Of a DNA stretch of 64,000 nucleotides, positions 7,255 to 16,758 are shown in pieces. How positions within the stretch are numbered: position 1 is the first letter of the stretch; each line of letters begins with the position of its first letter. Below the pieces are notes generated by a model. It made no database searches. It had not been told where the DNA came from and saw only the letters and a list, made by a program, of their open reading frames with translations. The DNA comes from Gemmatimonadota bacterium (GTDB lineage Bacteria; Gemmatimonadota; Gemmatimonadetes; Longimicrobiales; Gaopeijiaceae), in assembly GCA_022827345.1 (NCBI GenBank), contig JAJDTB010000039.1, positions 1 through 64,000 on the forward strand, given 5' to 3'. A program made the translations under genes and the position numbers.

Positions 7255-9174
7255 ATGCGATCCACGACACAACGGCTCCGTCAGCCAATCACCGCACCCG
7301 TTATCGCGCTCGCGTCCCTTGTGCTTGTGCTGGGCGCCGCGGGCCCGGCCGGGGCGCAGCTGGGCGGCATCGAGGGGCGGGTGAGCGACGGCGTTACCGG
7401 CCAGCCGCTGTCAGGCGTACAGATCGCCGTCGAGGGCACCACACTCATCACGCTGTCCAACGGTGGCGGACGCTACCTGTTGCAGGGTGTGCCCGCCGGC
7501 GAGCACACCCTCGTGTTCGAGTACCTGGGCTATGCGGCCGAGCGGCGCCAGGTGACGGTGGCGCCGGGACAGACGACGGTGGTCGACATCGCGCTGGCGC
7601 GGGCCGCGGTATCGATGGACGAACTCGTCATCACCGGTAGGCCCCAGGCGGAATCCAGGCTCCGCGCTGTCGGGGCGCGTAGTGCGGACCTGGCCGCCTA
7701 CTCGTTCTCCACCGACTTCAACACCGAGTCGTACGCCCACATTGCCGAGAACGACTTTCGCCTGGTGAGCGCGGCTCCCCTGTCCACCTTCTCGATCGAC
7801 GTGGACCGGGCGTCGTATTCGAATGTCCGCCGCTTCATCCAGTCGGGCACCCGGCCGCCCATCGACGCGGTCCGGATCGAGGAGATGATCAACTACTTCC
7901 CTTACGATTGGGGCCGAGTGAGGGGCGATCACCCGTTCGCCGTCACGACGGAGGTCTGGGAGGCACCGTGGAATCGTGACCACCGGCTGGTGAGGATCGG
8001 GCTGCACGCCGAGTCGATCGATGTCGACGACCTGCCGCCCGGCAACCTGGTCTTCCTGCTGGACGTGTCCGGGTCGATGCGGCCGGCCGACAAGCTGCCG
8101 CTGCTCAAGAGCGCTTTTGCCCTGCTCGTCGACCAGCTGCGGCCCGAAGACCGGGTCGCGATCGTCGTTTACGCGGGGGCGGCGGGGCTGGTGCTGGAGT
8201 CCACGCCGGGCGACCGCAAGGACAAGATCCTGGCCGCGCTCAACGACCTGGAGGCCGGCGGCAGCACCGCGGGCGGCCAGGGTCTGCGGCTGGCGTACGA
8301 CGTGGCGCGCGAGCACTACATCGACGGGGGCAACAACCGGATCATCCTCGCGACCGACGGCGACTTCAACGTGGGCCCGTCGAGCGACGCCGAGATGGTC
8401 CGCCTGATCGAGAAGGAGCGCGAAGGCGGCACCTTCCTGACCGTGCTGGGCTTCGGCACCGGGAACCTGAAGGATTCGAAGATGGAGCAGATCGCCGACC
8501 ACGGAAACGGGAACTTCCACTACGTCGACGGCCTGCTCGAGGCGCGCAAGGTGCTGGTGGAGGAGATGGGAGGGACGCTGCTTACCCTCGCCAGGGACGT
8601 GAAGCTGCAGGTCGAGTTCAACCCGGTGCGGGCGGCCGGATATCGGCTGATCGGGTACGAGAACCGCCTGCTCGCCGACGAGGATTTCAACGACGACACG
8701 AAGGACGCGGGGGAGCTGGGCGCCGGGCACACGGTTACCGCGCTGTACGAGGTGGTGCCCGCGGGGGCCGAGGTGCCGCGCGGAGAGGTGGACGCCCTGC
8801 GCTACCAGCCGCAGCCGGACGACCCGCCGCCGAGCGACTTCGACGACGAACTCCTGTTCGTGAAGGTGCGCTACAAGGACCCCGACGGCGCACGCAGCAA
8901 GCTGCTGGAGCTTGCGGTTGCGGATCGCACGCGGTCGCCGTCGACGGACTTCCGGTTCGCGGCGGCGGTGGCGGGGTTCGGCATGCTGCTGCGCGACTCG
9001 GAGCATGCGGGCGACCTGACGCTCGACGACGTGGTGAGGCTCGCCGAAAAGGGCAAGGGCGACGATCCGCGCGGCTACCGCGGCCAGTTCATCCAGCTGG
9101 TCGAAGCGACTCGGGATCTCAGGTTGCTGGACCGGGAGGCGGAAGAGCAGGGGCGGTGGAGGCGCTGGCGTTAG
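7255..9174 (+). CDS. VWA (YfbK-type) protein with carboxypeptidase-regulatory-like domain
   Basis: A 639-residue exported protein. The signal peptide ends at about AGAQ. Next comes a CarboxypepD_reg/TonB-N-type beta-sandwich (GRVSDGVTGQPLSGVQIAVEGTT, about residues 40-115), a von Willebrand A N-terminal region (STFSIDVDRASYSNVRRF), and the VWA domain with a complete MIDAS: D270-x-S272-x-S274 (DVSGSM), T367 and D368 (ATDGDFN). The C-terminal third matches the YfbK/DUF3520 architecture (ARDVKLQVEFNP, then RYKDPDG). Family members are thought to mediate protein-protein contact at the envelope. The upstream 181-nt gap separates it from the previous operon. Confidence 0.88.
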   Translation: MRSTTQRLRQPITAPVIALASLVLVLGAAGPAGAQLGGIEGRVSDGVTGQPLSGVQIAVEGTTLITLSNGGGRYLLQGVPAGEHTLVFEYLGYAAERRQVTVAPGQTTVVDIALARAAVSMDELVITGRPQAESRLRAVGARSADLAAYSFSTDFNTESYAHIAENDFRLVSAAPLSTFSIDVDRASYSNVRRFIQSGTRPPIDAVRIEEMINYFPYDWGRVRGDHPFAVTTEVWEAPWNRDHRLVRIGLHAESIDVDDLPPGNLVFLLDVSGSMRPADKLPLLKSAFALLVDQLRPEDRVAIVVYAGAAGLVLESTPGDRKDKILAALNDLEAGGSTAGGQGLRLAYDVAREHYIDGGNNRIILATDGDFNVGPSSDAEMVRLIEKEREGGTFLTVLGFGTGNLKDSKMEQIADHGNGNFHYVDGLLEARKVLVEEMGGTLLTLARDVKLQVEFNPVRAAGYRLIGYENRLLADEDFNDDTKDAGELGAGHTVTALYEVVPAGAEVPRGEVDALRYQPQPDDPPPSDFDDELLFVKVRYKDPDGARSKLLELAVADRTRSPSTDFRFAAAVAGFGMLLRDSEHAGDLTLDDVVRLAEKGKGDDPRGYRGQFIQLVEATRDLRLLDREAEEQGRWRRWR

Positions 9175-9210
9175 CGGGCCGGGCACACAACCGGAGCCGG
9201 TCGGTGCGGG

Positions 9211-9597
9211 TCACCACAGCCTGTTCACTCCGTACTGGTCGAATACCTCATCGCGCGAGATGAGCACCAGTCCGCCCGTGGCCGCCTGAGCCATCAGCAA
9301 CCGGTCGAACGGGTCATGGTGAGGACCTGGCAGACGCCCCGCCAACGACGCCTCCCGGACACCGATCGGCAGCTCCCGGAACCCCTGGCCGACGATGGCG
9401 CCGGCCATGTCGAAGGCCGCCTCTTCGGGCAGCGGCAACTTCCCCAATCGATATTTGGTGGCGAGTTCCCAGGCCGTGGCGGCGCTGACGAAGATCTCAT
9501 TGGCCTCGTCGGAAATCAGCCGGTACGCGCGGGGCGAAAGTCTGTCGCTGTCGGCGATCCACCACAGGAAGGCGTGGGAGTCGAGAAGCAGGCACAT
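9211..9597 (-). CDS. PIN-domain protein, VapC-like, no antitoxin beside it
   Basis: A 128-residue PIN nuclease of the Sll0205-like VapC type: LLLDSHAFLWW at the N-terminus, TAWELATK, HHDPFDRLLMAQA and SRDEVFDQYGV. These carry the acidic residues expected for Mg2+-dependent RNase activity. Only 47 nt separate it from the upstream epimerase stop, and no antitoxin reading frame with a start codon fits there. The toxin is therefore orphaned, or its partner has been lost. It is convergent with the VWA gene. Confidence 0.8.
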   Translation of the reverse strand: MCLLLDSHAFLWWIADSDRLSPRAYRLISDEANEIFVSAATAWELATKYRLGKLPLPEEAAFDMAGAIVGQGFRELPIGVREASLAGRLPGPHHDPFDRLLMAQAATGGLVLISRDEVFDQYGVNRLW

Positions 9598-9644
9598 GGC
9601 TACTCAGCCTCTCGACCCGTGTTTCGAGTGCGCGAGGTCCCCCT

Positions 9645-10787
9645 TTACCCCTCCGCCGCCCAGGCCGCCAGCACCTCCGCCTCCTTCTCCGCCGGCAACC
9701 CCGCCCGCGGCTCCGCGCGCCGCTCCTCGGGCAGCGAATTCCACCACTCCACCGTCTCGCGCGCCGTGTCGCCGAGCGGGCGGAAGGTGAGGCCTGCCTG
9801 CACGGCCGCGGCGACCGACACCTGGTTCATGCCGATGGTCTCACCCTCCGGCGGCACCCAGTTGGTCATGTGGCCCCAGGGGCCGACGTCGTGCTCGGTC
9901 ATGAAGTCGGTCGGGACCCAGGTGAAGGTGGCGTCCGAGCCGAGCGCCGTGCGGATCTCCTCCAGCATGTCGCCGAAGTGCCGGATCTCGCCAGTGGCGT
10001 TGTAGGTACCCGCGTTGCCGGGCGTCTCGACCAGCCGCACGATCCACTCCGACAGGTCGCGCGCGTCGATGTTCTGCACCGGGTCGGTGGGCGAGTTGGG
10101 CGCCATGACTTCGCCGCCGCGGGCGACGCGCACGGGCCAGTAGGTCCAGCGGTCGGTGTTGTCGCCGGCGCCGATGATCAGGCCGGGGCGGACGTTTATG
10201 GCGCCGTCGCCGAAGACTTCGGTGTTGATCGCCTCGCAGCGGGCCTTCATCGGGCCGTATTCGCTCATGTCCTCGACATCCGGCGAGGAAAGCTGTCCGG
10301 CCGGGTAGCTCTCGTCGATGCCGACGGCGGCGAAGTCGGCGTAGGCCGAGATCGAGGACACGAAGAGGTAGCGGTCGACGTTGCCGCGCAGCAGGTCGGT
10401 GGTCATGGCGACCCAGCGCGGGATGGAGGCCGAGTTGTCGATCACCGCGTCCCACTGGCGGCCCTCGAGCGCGCTCAGGTCGTTGTCGCGGTCGCCGATC
10501 AGGTGCTCGACGCGCTCGAAGTAGTCGTGAAAGAAGGGCGGCTCGGTGCGTCCCCGCGTGAAGATCGAGACCTCGTGGCCGCGGTCGAGCGCGTACTTGA
10601 CCTGGTACGGCCCGATGAAGCGGGTGCCGCCGAGGATCAGGATGCGCTGGGGGCCGGGCCCGTCAGCGCCGCCTTCATCCGTAGGCGCGCAGGCCAGGGG
10701 GCCGAATGCGCCGAGGACCCCCAGCGCCCCGCCCGCTCGAACTGAACTCCTCACAAAGTCTCGCCGTGACTGCTTCCACATCTTCAT
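9645..10787 (-). CDS. Tat-exported NAD-dependent epimerase/dehydratase (SDR)
   Basis: A 380-residue extended short-chain dehydrogenase. The start is ATG 10787, preceded by GGAGGAAAGAC. A longer frame upstream lacks a ribosome site. The N-terminus is a twin-arginine signal (SRRDFVRSSVRAGG) ending in a lipobox-like PLAC. The Rossmann motif GGTRFIGPYQVKYAL starts the enzyme domain. FVSSISAYADF and the SEYGPMKARCE stretch supply the Ser/Tyr/Lys active-site region. Tat export fits an enzyme that folds with NAD(P) in the cytoplasm. The substrate is unknown. A paralogue of the same architecture lies at 49489-50652. Confidence 0.85.
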   Translation of the reverse strand: MKMWKQSRRDFVRSSVRAGGALGVLGAFGPLACAPTDEGGADGPGPQRILILGGTRFIGPYQVKYALDRGHEVSIFTRGRTEPPFFHDYFERVEHLIGDRDNDLSALEGRQWDAVIDNSASIPRWVAMTTDLLRGNVDRYLFVSSISAYADFAAVGIDESYPAGQLSSPDVEDMSEYGPMKARCEAINTEVFGDGAINVRPGLIIGAGDNTDRWTYWPVRVARGGEVMAPNSPTDPVQNIDARDLSEWIVRLVETPGNAGTYNATGEIRHFGDMLEEIRTALGSDATFTWVPTDFMTEHDVGPWGHMTNWVPPEGETIGMNQVSVAAAVQAGLTFRPLGDTARETVEWWNSLPEERRAEPRAGLPAEKEAEVLAAWAAEG

Positions 10788-11029
10788 GTCTTTCCTCCTT
10801 TGCCCCTTCGCGCCCGTGAGCCCCCTTCGCTCCCTCGAGCGCGTCCGAACTTTTTCGCCGGGCGCCGTTTCCGTGCGGGACATGGTACTTGCCGTGAGAG
10901 CTGTCGCGCTACTCCGCCCTTGCCCCGCCTACACCCGCGCCATACTAGTGTCTCTGTGGATCCCTGGCTCCGTCGTGCCGCCGGGATCGGTGGCACAAGC
11001 GGGCCGCCGACCCCTGGCTGGAGGTCACG

Positions 11030-11845
11030 ATGGTGGAAGTCGATCGCAAGACCTTTCTCGCAAGCCTTCCCGCTGGTGCTCTCGCCGCCATGTCGCACGA
11101 AGACAAGGCCGAGGAACTCGAGCACTACATGGAAGAGAAGCTGGATGACCTGATCGCCGCGCGGCGGGCGGGAGCGGACGGGGAGGCCGGCTCCATCATC
11201 ACCCTTGACGAACTCGAGGAGCAGGAGGCCCGGTCCCCGCGGGGCACCGGGAATCTGTTCCGGCCCCGCGAGGACGAGTTCCCGCCGATGCCCGACAAGC
11301 CGACGGTGCTCGATTTCTTCAAGCTGCGTTTCGCGCCGGCGAATCACGTCCTGCAGAGCGCCACGCACGCGCTGCGGACGGGGCAGCCCGAGCGGACCGT
11401 CTTCGCCTGCCTGATGCACGACGTGGTCCTCAACCTGATCAAGGTGGACCACGGCTGGTGGGGCGCCCAGCTGGTCGAGCCGTATGTGGACGAGCGCATC
11501 TCGTGGGGCATCCGCTACCACGCGGCGCTGCGCTTCTACCCGGATGATGAGTACGGGTACGAGTATCCCGAGATGTACAACCGCATCTTCGGGCACGACT
11601 ATGTGCCGGAGCCCTACATCAAGGAAGCGTATGAGTACGCGCGGAACCACCGCTGGTACGGCGAGGCGCGGCTGATCACGGTGAACGACACCTACGCGTT
11701 CCAGGACGACATGGACGTCGACATCAACGAGTTCACCGACATTATCGGACGCCAGTTCAAGCAGCCGAAGGAAGGGCTCGGCTACGACAACAGCCCGGTC
11801 GCGCACATGTGGCGGACGATCGCGTTCCCGAACAGGCCGCTGTAG
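11030..11845 (+). CDS. HD-superfamily-like protein of unknown function
   Basis: A 271-residue cytoplasmic protein. GGAGG lies 6 nt before the ATG. A charged N-terminal region (about 1-95) includes AMSHEDKAEELEHYMEEKLDDL. The middle carries histidines spaced as in HD-domain metal enzymes, including the PhnZ/MIOX oxygenase branch: HALRTGQPERTVFACLMHD, then KVDHGWWGAQLVEPYV, then RYHAALRFYPD. I therefore suggest a di-metal phosphohydrolase or oxygenase, but the match is by pattern only. The C-terminus (VNDTYAFQDDMDVDINEFTDIIGRQF) is conserved-looking but unassigned. It is divergent from the Tat SDR. A weak TTGCCC/TACTAG promoter pair (10920-10948, 17-nt spacer) lies upstream. Confidence 0.5.
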   Translation: MVEVDRKTFLASLPAGALAAMSHEDKAEELEHYMEEKLDDLIAARRAGADGEAGSIITLDELEEQEARSPRGTGNLFRPREDEFPPMPDKPTVLDFFKLRFAPANHVLQSATHALRTGQPERTVFACLMHDVVLNLIKVDHGWWGAQLVEPYVDERISWGIRYHAALRFYPDDEYGYEYPEMYNRIFGHDYVPEPYIKEAYEYARNHRWYGEARLITVNDTYAFQDDMDVDINEFTDIIGRQFKQPKEGLGYDNSPVAHMWRTIAFPNRPL

Positions 11846-11911
11846 GAACGACCGGCCAGGTTTGGCGGCTGGGTTGGGTCGAGGGCCAGGGCGGATGGCG
11901 AATCGCGGTAA

Positions 11912-11942
11912 TTGATTTTCCATCCCGATTCTGTTATCTAAT
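11912..11942 (+). promoter_or_regulatory. Candidate promoter of the Fic gene
   Basis: TTGATT at 11912-11917 and TCTAAT at 11937-11942 are separated by 19 nt, in an AT-rich patch unlike the surrounding DNA. The predicted transcription start is about 30 nt before the GTG start of the Fic protein. The spacer is longer than ideal. Confidence 0.35.
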
Positions 11943-11977
11943 CGTTTCGCCACCTCCATAACCGTTTTTCCACGACG

Positions 11978-13507
11978 GTGTCCGTGAGCAAGACCACACG
12001 AACCCCCGTCGGGCAAACCTGGCTGATTAAGGAACTCGGCCTGGCGGTGCCCCCGCCCGCCATCGAGAGCTTCCTCGTGGCCGGTGCCCGCCGAACCGAG
12101 ACGGACGGGCCCAGAACCCGCGAGTCGTACCCGATGCGGTATGCACCGGAGGACTCGGCAACCTCGCACCTTCGTTTCGCACTTCGGCACGAGGCCTTCG
12201 ACCCGGGGGTCCTGGTCGCCGCGCTCAGGGCGATCGATCCCGGAGAGATCGAGGCCTGGGTCCGCGCACAGCCGACGGGTGCGTTCAGCCGGCGGGCATG
12301 GTTCTTTTTCGAGACTTTCACCGACCGGACACTGGACCTGCCCGACGCGAGCGCCGGCAACTACGTCGGGGCGCTCGACGCGGGCCGGCATGTGGTCGCC
12401 GCGCGGCGCAACTCCAGGCGCCACAGGGTGGCCGACAATCTCCTGGGTGAGCCCGGCCTGTGCCCCACGGTGAGATTGACCCGGAAGTTGCGGGAAGCGA
12501 TGAAGTCGAACCTGGACAGAGAGGCTCGCGCACTTACCGAAGGATGCGATCCGCACATTCTAAAGCGTGCGGTGCACTACCTGTACACAAAGGAGACGCG
12601 TTCCTCGTTCGCCCTGGAAGGCGAGGCGCCAAGTGCCGGCCGCGCCGAACGGTTTGTGGCGGCTCTGCAGTCCGCAACCGCTTTCGATCCCTCCGACAAG
12701 AGCGCGCTCGTAGCCCTGCAGCGCACCATCGTCGATCCGCGTTACGCGACGGATGGCTGGCGCGACATCCAGAACTTCGTCGGCGAGACCCTCGGCGGGT
12801 ACCGGGAAAGGGTTCATTTCATCTGTCCGCGGCCGGAAGACGTCCCCGATCTCATGGATGCATGGATCGCCCTGAACAGGCGGATCGTCAGCGGCGGCGT
12901 AGATCCGGTCGTCGCGGCGGCGGTGTCGTCGTTCGCATTTGTTTTCATCCATCCCTTCGAGGATGGCAATGGCCGGATCCACCGCTTCATGATGCACCAC
13001 GTGCTCGCCGGGCGGGGCTACGGACCACCCGGCGTCATTCTCCCGGTATCCGCAGCGATTCTGCGCGACCGCCAGCGCTACAGCGATGTTCTGGCCAGTT
13101 TCTCGGCACCGCTTCTCGACCTCATTCGGTGGGAGTGGACGGGCGGGGAAGCGCACACGCCGGGCCGTCGGATGGTCGTCAAGAGCGATAGCGCGTACCT
13201 CTACCGCTACTTCGACGCCACCGCCATGGCCGAGTATCTGTACGACCAGGTGGCGGACTCGGTGCGCCGCGATCTGAGAGAAGAGCTCGATTTCGTTACG
13301 GTGTTCGATCAGGCCCTCAGTGGCGTCCGTGCGATCGTCGACATGCCGGATCGTCGGGCGTCGCTCCTGGTGCGGCTGTGCATGCAGAACGGCGGACGGC
13401 TCGCCGCGAGGAAGCGCTCTCGCTTTGCAGAGTTGACTGATGAAGAGGTGACTGCGTTGGAAGGCGCGGTGCGACAAGCGATGGCCGCTGTGACGCAGGG
13501 GTTCTGA
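11978..13507 (+). CDS. Fic-family AMPylase-type protein
   Basis: A 509-residue Fic protein. The core motif HPFEDGNGRIHR begins at H325 and has every residue of the HPFx(D/E)GNGRxxR signature needed for nucleotide transfer (usually AMP) to target hydroxyls. An auto-inhibitory helix motif (S/T)xxxE(G/N) is present as SFALEG (S210, E214, G215), N-terminal to the Fic core, which places it with class II Fic proteins whose Glu blocks ATP binding until relieved. It has no separate antitoxin and no export signal. About 200 residues precede the Fic core and a helical C-terminal region of about 130 residues follows. Starts at GTG 11978 or 11984 are both possible, and neither has a good ribosome site. 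Confidence 0.88.
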   Translation: MSVSKTTRTPVGQTWLIKELGLAVPPPAIESFLVAGARRTETDGPRTRESYPMRYAPEDSATSHLRFALRHEAFDPGVLVAALRAIDPGEIEAWVRAQPTGAFSRRAWFFFETFTDRTLDLPDASAGNYVGALDAGRHVVAARRNSRRHRVADNLLGEPGLCPTVRLTRKLREAMKSNLDREARALTEGCDPHILKRAVHYLYTKETRSSFALEGEAPSAGRAERFVAALQSATAFDPSDKSALVALQRTIVDPRYATDGWRDIQNFVGETLGGYRERVHFICPRPEDVPDLMDAWIALNRRIVSGGVDPVVAAAVSSFAFVFIHPFEDGNGRIHRFMMHHVLAGRGYGPPGVILPVSAAILRDRQRYSDVLASFSAPLLDLIRWEWTGGEAHTPGRRMVVKSDSAYLYRYFDATAMAEYLYDQVADSVRRDLREELDFVTVFDQALSGVRAIVDMPDRRASLLVRLCMQNGGRLAARKRSRFAELTDEEVTALEGAVRQAMAAVTQGF

Positions 13508-13672
13508 CCGGCGCAGATCCTGAACGGCGTCAAGCTCCTGGCTGGAGGTGGTGCGGGCTGCGCCTCCGTTGCGCGCCCGCCCCGCCACCGGCAATCTTCC
13601 TTCCACCGTGTCCGCCCGGTCACGGCCCGAACGACCGCAGTGACGCAACACCGCAGGAAGGATGCACACGCA

Positions 13673-15667
13673 ATGAAGACACGCAGCACTGTCCGGCCCG
13701 CCAACCTGCTCCTGGCGATGGTGGCCCTCGCCCTCGCCACCACCCAAGCCGCCGCGCAGGACGTCGCGCGGGTGGAAGTTTCCCCCGCGACGCTCTCCCT
13801 CGACGTCGGCGAGACGGCGACGGTCTCCGCCACCGCCTACGACGCCGCCGGCAACGTCGTCGACATCCCCTTCCTCTACTTCTCGCGGGACGGGCGGGGC
13901 AGCCTGGCGGTGAATCGCGCGACCGGCGAGATCGAAGCCCACAAGGGCGGCGAGTTCGAGGTCCTGGCGCGCGCGCTGGGACCCGGGCGGATCAGCGGCA
14001 CGATGACCGTCACCGTCGCCTTCCCGCCGCTCGAACGCATCGAGATCTCGGAAGATGGCGGGCGCTATTACGTCGGCGTGACGCTGCGCCACAAGGCCGC
14101 CGTGATCGACCAGGCTGACGACACCCGCGATGTGCCGGTCACCTGGAGCAGCTCCGACGAGTCGGTCGCGACCGTCGACCGTTTCGGCGTATTCAGCGCC
14201 CACGCACCCGGCGAAGTCACGCTTTCCGCCGCCGCGGAGGGCGTTGTCGGCCAAATTCGGTACGAAGTGGCGGACAACCCGGTCACTTCGATGGCCGTCG
14301 AGGCCAGCCAGACCCGCGGCCGCACCGGCGACGTCATCCACTTCACCCCCACCGCGTCGGGTGCGGGCGGCGCCGTCGACGACATCCCGGTCACCTTCGG
14401 GCTGATCTCCGACCCCGACGTGATCGCCACCGCCGACTTCCCGCCGGCCGAGGTCGACGACCAGGGCCGCTTCGTGGCCTACAAGCCCGGCGTCTACACC
14501 GTCACCGCGAGCGTCCCGGGCCGCACCGCCCACGCGACCGTCGAGATCCTGCCGCGCCACGTCGCCGAAGAGGTGGAGCTGATCGGCCACGCACCTGTGC
14601 GCAACGTCTCCACCTCGGATCTCTGGGTGTGGGAGGGCGTCGATGGCCGCGACTACGCCATTACCGGCACGCACAGCGGCCACGGCAGCACGTACTGGTG
14701 GGATGTGACCGACCCGGCGAGCCCGGTGCTGACCGATTCGCTCATCGTCGACGCCCGCACGACCAACGACGTCAAGGTCTCCGAGGACGGCGAACTCTGC
14801 GTGATCTCGCGCGAGGGCGCGTCCAACCGGCGCAACGGGATCGTCATCGTGGACTGCACCGATCCGCGCAACATCGAGATCATCTCGACCTACGACGACG
14901 AGCTCACCGGGGGCGTGCACAACCTCTTCATCTACGACGACCACATCTACGCGGTGAACAACGGGATCCGCTTCGACGTGATCAACATCGCCGACCCCGC
15001 CAACCCGCACCGCGTCGGGCGCTTCGAGCTCGACACGCCGGGGCACGCCATCCACGACATCTGGATCGTTGACGGCATTGCGTACACGTCCAACTGGAAC
15101 GACGGGGTGGCCGTGATCGACGTGGGCGGCGGCGACCGCGGCGGCAGCCCGGAGAACCCGGTGGAGATCGCGCGCTTCCGCGACATCGGCGGCGCCACGC
15201 ACGCGGCGTTCCCGTACCGGAGCCCGACGGGCAAGTTCTACATCTTCATGGGCGACGAGATCGGGGCGCCGGCTTTCGACGGGCAGGAGGACGGACGTAC
15301 CCCCGAGTTCATGAGCGGCTACATCCATGTGGTCGACTTCACCGACCCGGAGAACCCGGAAGAGGTGGCCCGCTACGAGATCCCCGAAGCCGGTTCGCAC
15401 AACATGTGGATCGACGACGACCGACTCTACGCGGGGTTCTACCAGGGCGGGCTGCGGGTGCTCGACATCTCGGGCGAGCTGAAGGGCAACCTGTACCACC
15501 AGGGCCGCGAGATCGCGGTGTACAAGTCGTACGATCCCGACGGCGTGGTGGCCAACGCGCCCTTCACCTGGGGACCGCAGATCCACAAGGGCAACCTCTT
15601 CTTCTCCGAGTATTTCTCGGGGATGTGGACGGTGAAGCTGCAGCCCCGGCGCACGCTGATTCCGTGA
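13673..15667 (+). CDS. Exported Ig-like plus LVIVD-repeat beta-propeller protein
   Basis: A 664-residue secreted protein. The start is ATG 13673, and the signal peptide ends in TQAAAQ. Three BIG2/Ig-like domains follow (VEVSPATLSLDVGETATVSA; WSSSDESVATVDRFGVFSA; and a third to about residue 300). Then comes a beta-propeller of LVIVD-type repeats (YWWDVTDPASPVL, GIVIVDCTDPRNIEII, FDVINIADPANPHRVGRFE, IHVVDFTDPENPEEVARYE, LRVLDISGELKGN). Such propellers are surface or periplasmic proteins of unknown role. Its stop overlaps the GTG start of the next gene by 4 nt, making it the first gene of a tightly coupled envelope operon. Confidence 0.8.
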   Translation: MKTRSTVRPANLLLAMVALALATTQAAAQDVARVEVSPATLSLDVGETATVSATAYDAAGNVVDIPFLYFSRDGRGSLAVNRATGEIEAHKGGEFEVLARALGPGRISGTMTVTVAFPPLERIEISEDGGRYYVGVTLRHKAAVIDQADDTRDVPVTWSSSDESVATVDRFGVFSAHAPGEVTLSAAAEGVVGQIRYEVADNPVTSMAVEASQTRGRTGDVIHFTPTASGAGGAVDDIPVTFGLISDPDVIATADFPPAEVDDQGRFVAYKPGVYTVTASVPGRTAHATVEILPRHVAEEVELIGHAPVRNVSTSDLWVWEGVDGRDYAITGTHSGHGSTYWWDVTDPASPVLTDSLIVDARTTNDVKVSEDGELCVISREGASNRRNGIVIVDCTDPRNIEIISTYDDELTGGVHNLFIYDDHIYAVNNGIRFDVINIADPANPHRVGRFELDTPGHAIHDIWIVDGIAYTSNWNDGVAVIDVGGGDRGGSPENPVEIARFRDIGGATHAAFPYRSPTGKFYIFMGDEIGAPAFDGQEDGRTPEFMSGYIHVVDFTDPENPEEVARYEIPEAGSHNMWIDDDRLYAGFYQGGLRVLDISGELKGNLYHQGREIAVYKSYDPDGVVANAPFTWGPQIHKGNLFFSEYFSGMWTVKLQPRRTLIP

Positions 15668-16758
15668 GGACCCGGCTCGCGCTCCTCGCCGCCCTCGCCT
15701 GCACCGCGCCGGGCGGCGAGGCGGCCGCCCAGTCCTACTGGGTCTACGTCGCCGCCGAGTCCGAGGACGAGGTCTCGCTGTTGCGCTACGACGCCGGCGG
15801 CGATCTGGTTGTCGAAAAGACGATCACCACCGGGTGGCTCGCGGCCGAGATCGAGGCCCCGCACGGACTGGCCATGGACCCCGCGGGCGAGTACTGGTAC
15901 CTCACCCTGGGCCACGGCTTCCCCAACGGCCGCCTCGTCAAGTACGCGACCGGCTCGGACACCATCGTGGGCCTCGCCGACCTGGGCCTCTTCCCCGCCA
16001 CGATCGCCGTCCCGCCGCACGGCGCCCTCGCGCTGGCCGTCAACGCGAACTTCCACGGCGACCACGTCCCCTCGACCGTCACCATCGTCGACCTCGAGTC
16101 GATGGTCCCGATCGCCGACGTGGTCACCTGCACCATGCCGCACGGCTCCCGCTTCAACGCCGACGGCACGAAGCACTACTCGGCGTGCATGATGGACAAC
16201 CAGCTCGTCGAGATCGACGGCGCCACCCTCGACGTGACCCGGCGCCTCGACCTCATCGCAAACGAGCCCGCGCACGCCCCGATGGACGGCCACATGGCCA
16301 TGCCCGCGCCCGGCGGCGCCAACTGCTCCCCCACCTGGACCACCCCCCACCCGGACGGCGCGCGCGTCTTCGTCCCGTGCAACCGCGGCGATGCCATCCT
16401 CGAAGTCGACCTCGACCAGTGGCGCGTCACCCGCCGCATCGAAGCCCCGGGCGCACCCTACAACCTCGACCTCACCCCCGACGGCTCGACACTTCTCGCC
16501 ACCCTCAAGGGGAGCGCGAAGCTGGGCATCTGGGATGTCGAGACGGGCGAACCGCTCCACCTCATCGACTCGCTCATCCCCGTCACGCACGGCGTCGTCG
16601 TCACTCCCGACGGCCGCTACGCCATCGTCACCGTCGAAGGCATCGGCGGCGATCCGGGCACCGTGGAAGTCATCGACATCGCGTCGGGCACCCGCGTCGC
16701 ATCCGCCGAAATCGGAAAACAGGCCGGAGGAATCGCTCTATGGAAGATGGAAGGATGA
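15664..16758 (+). CDS. Exported YVTN/YncE-type beta-propeller protein
   Basis: A 364-residue protein starting at GTG 15664 within the previous stop (GTGA). The signal peptide is ALLAALACTAPGGEAAAQ. The rest is a seven-blade-like propeller with YncE-type repeats (GNAMDP-like HGLAMDPAGEYWYLT, TVTIVDLESMVPIADV, AILEVDLDQWRVTRRI, YNLDLTPDGSTLLATLKG, HGVVVTPDGRYAIVTVEG). Several Cys and His residues cluster in the middle (TCTMPHGSRF, SACMMDNQ, HMAMPAPGGANCSPTW) and might bind metal, but this is not established. The 3' end overlaps the deacetylase start by 4 nt (ATGA). Confidence 0.8.
   Translation: MRTRLALLAALACTAPGGEAAAQSYWVYVAAESEDEVSLLRYDAGGDLVVEKTITTGWLAAEIEAPHGLAMDPAGEYWYLTLGHGFPNGRLVKYATGSDTIVGLADLGLFPATIAVPPHGALALAVNANFHGDHVPSTVTIVDLESMVPIADVVTCTMPHGSRFNADGTKHYSACMMDNQLVEIDGATLDVTRRLDLIANEPAHAPMDGHMAMPAPGGANCSPTWTTPHPDGARVFVPCNRGDAILEVDLDQWRVTRRIEAPGAPYNLDLTPDGSTLLATLKGSAKLGIWDVETGEPLHLIDSLIPVTHGVVVTPDGRYAIVTVEGIGGDPGTVEVIDIASGTRVASAEIGKQAGGIALWKMEG

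Noticed and set aside
9598..9644. Possible antitoxin for the PIN protein
   Set aside because: Only 47 nt are available and the frame has a stop (shared with the epimerase) and no start codon.
12560..15586. A 1008-codon minus-strand open frame over the Fic and propeller genes
   Set aside because: It spans two clear plus-strand genes and the gap between them, and its translation has no domain.
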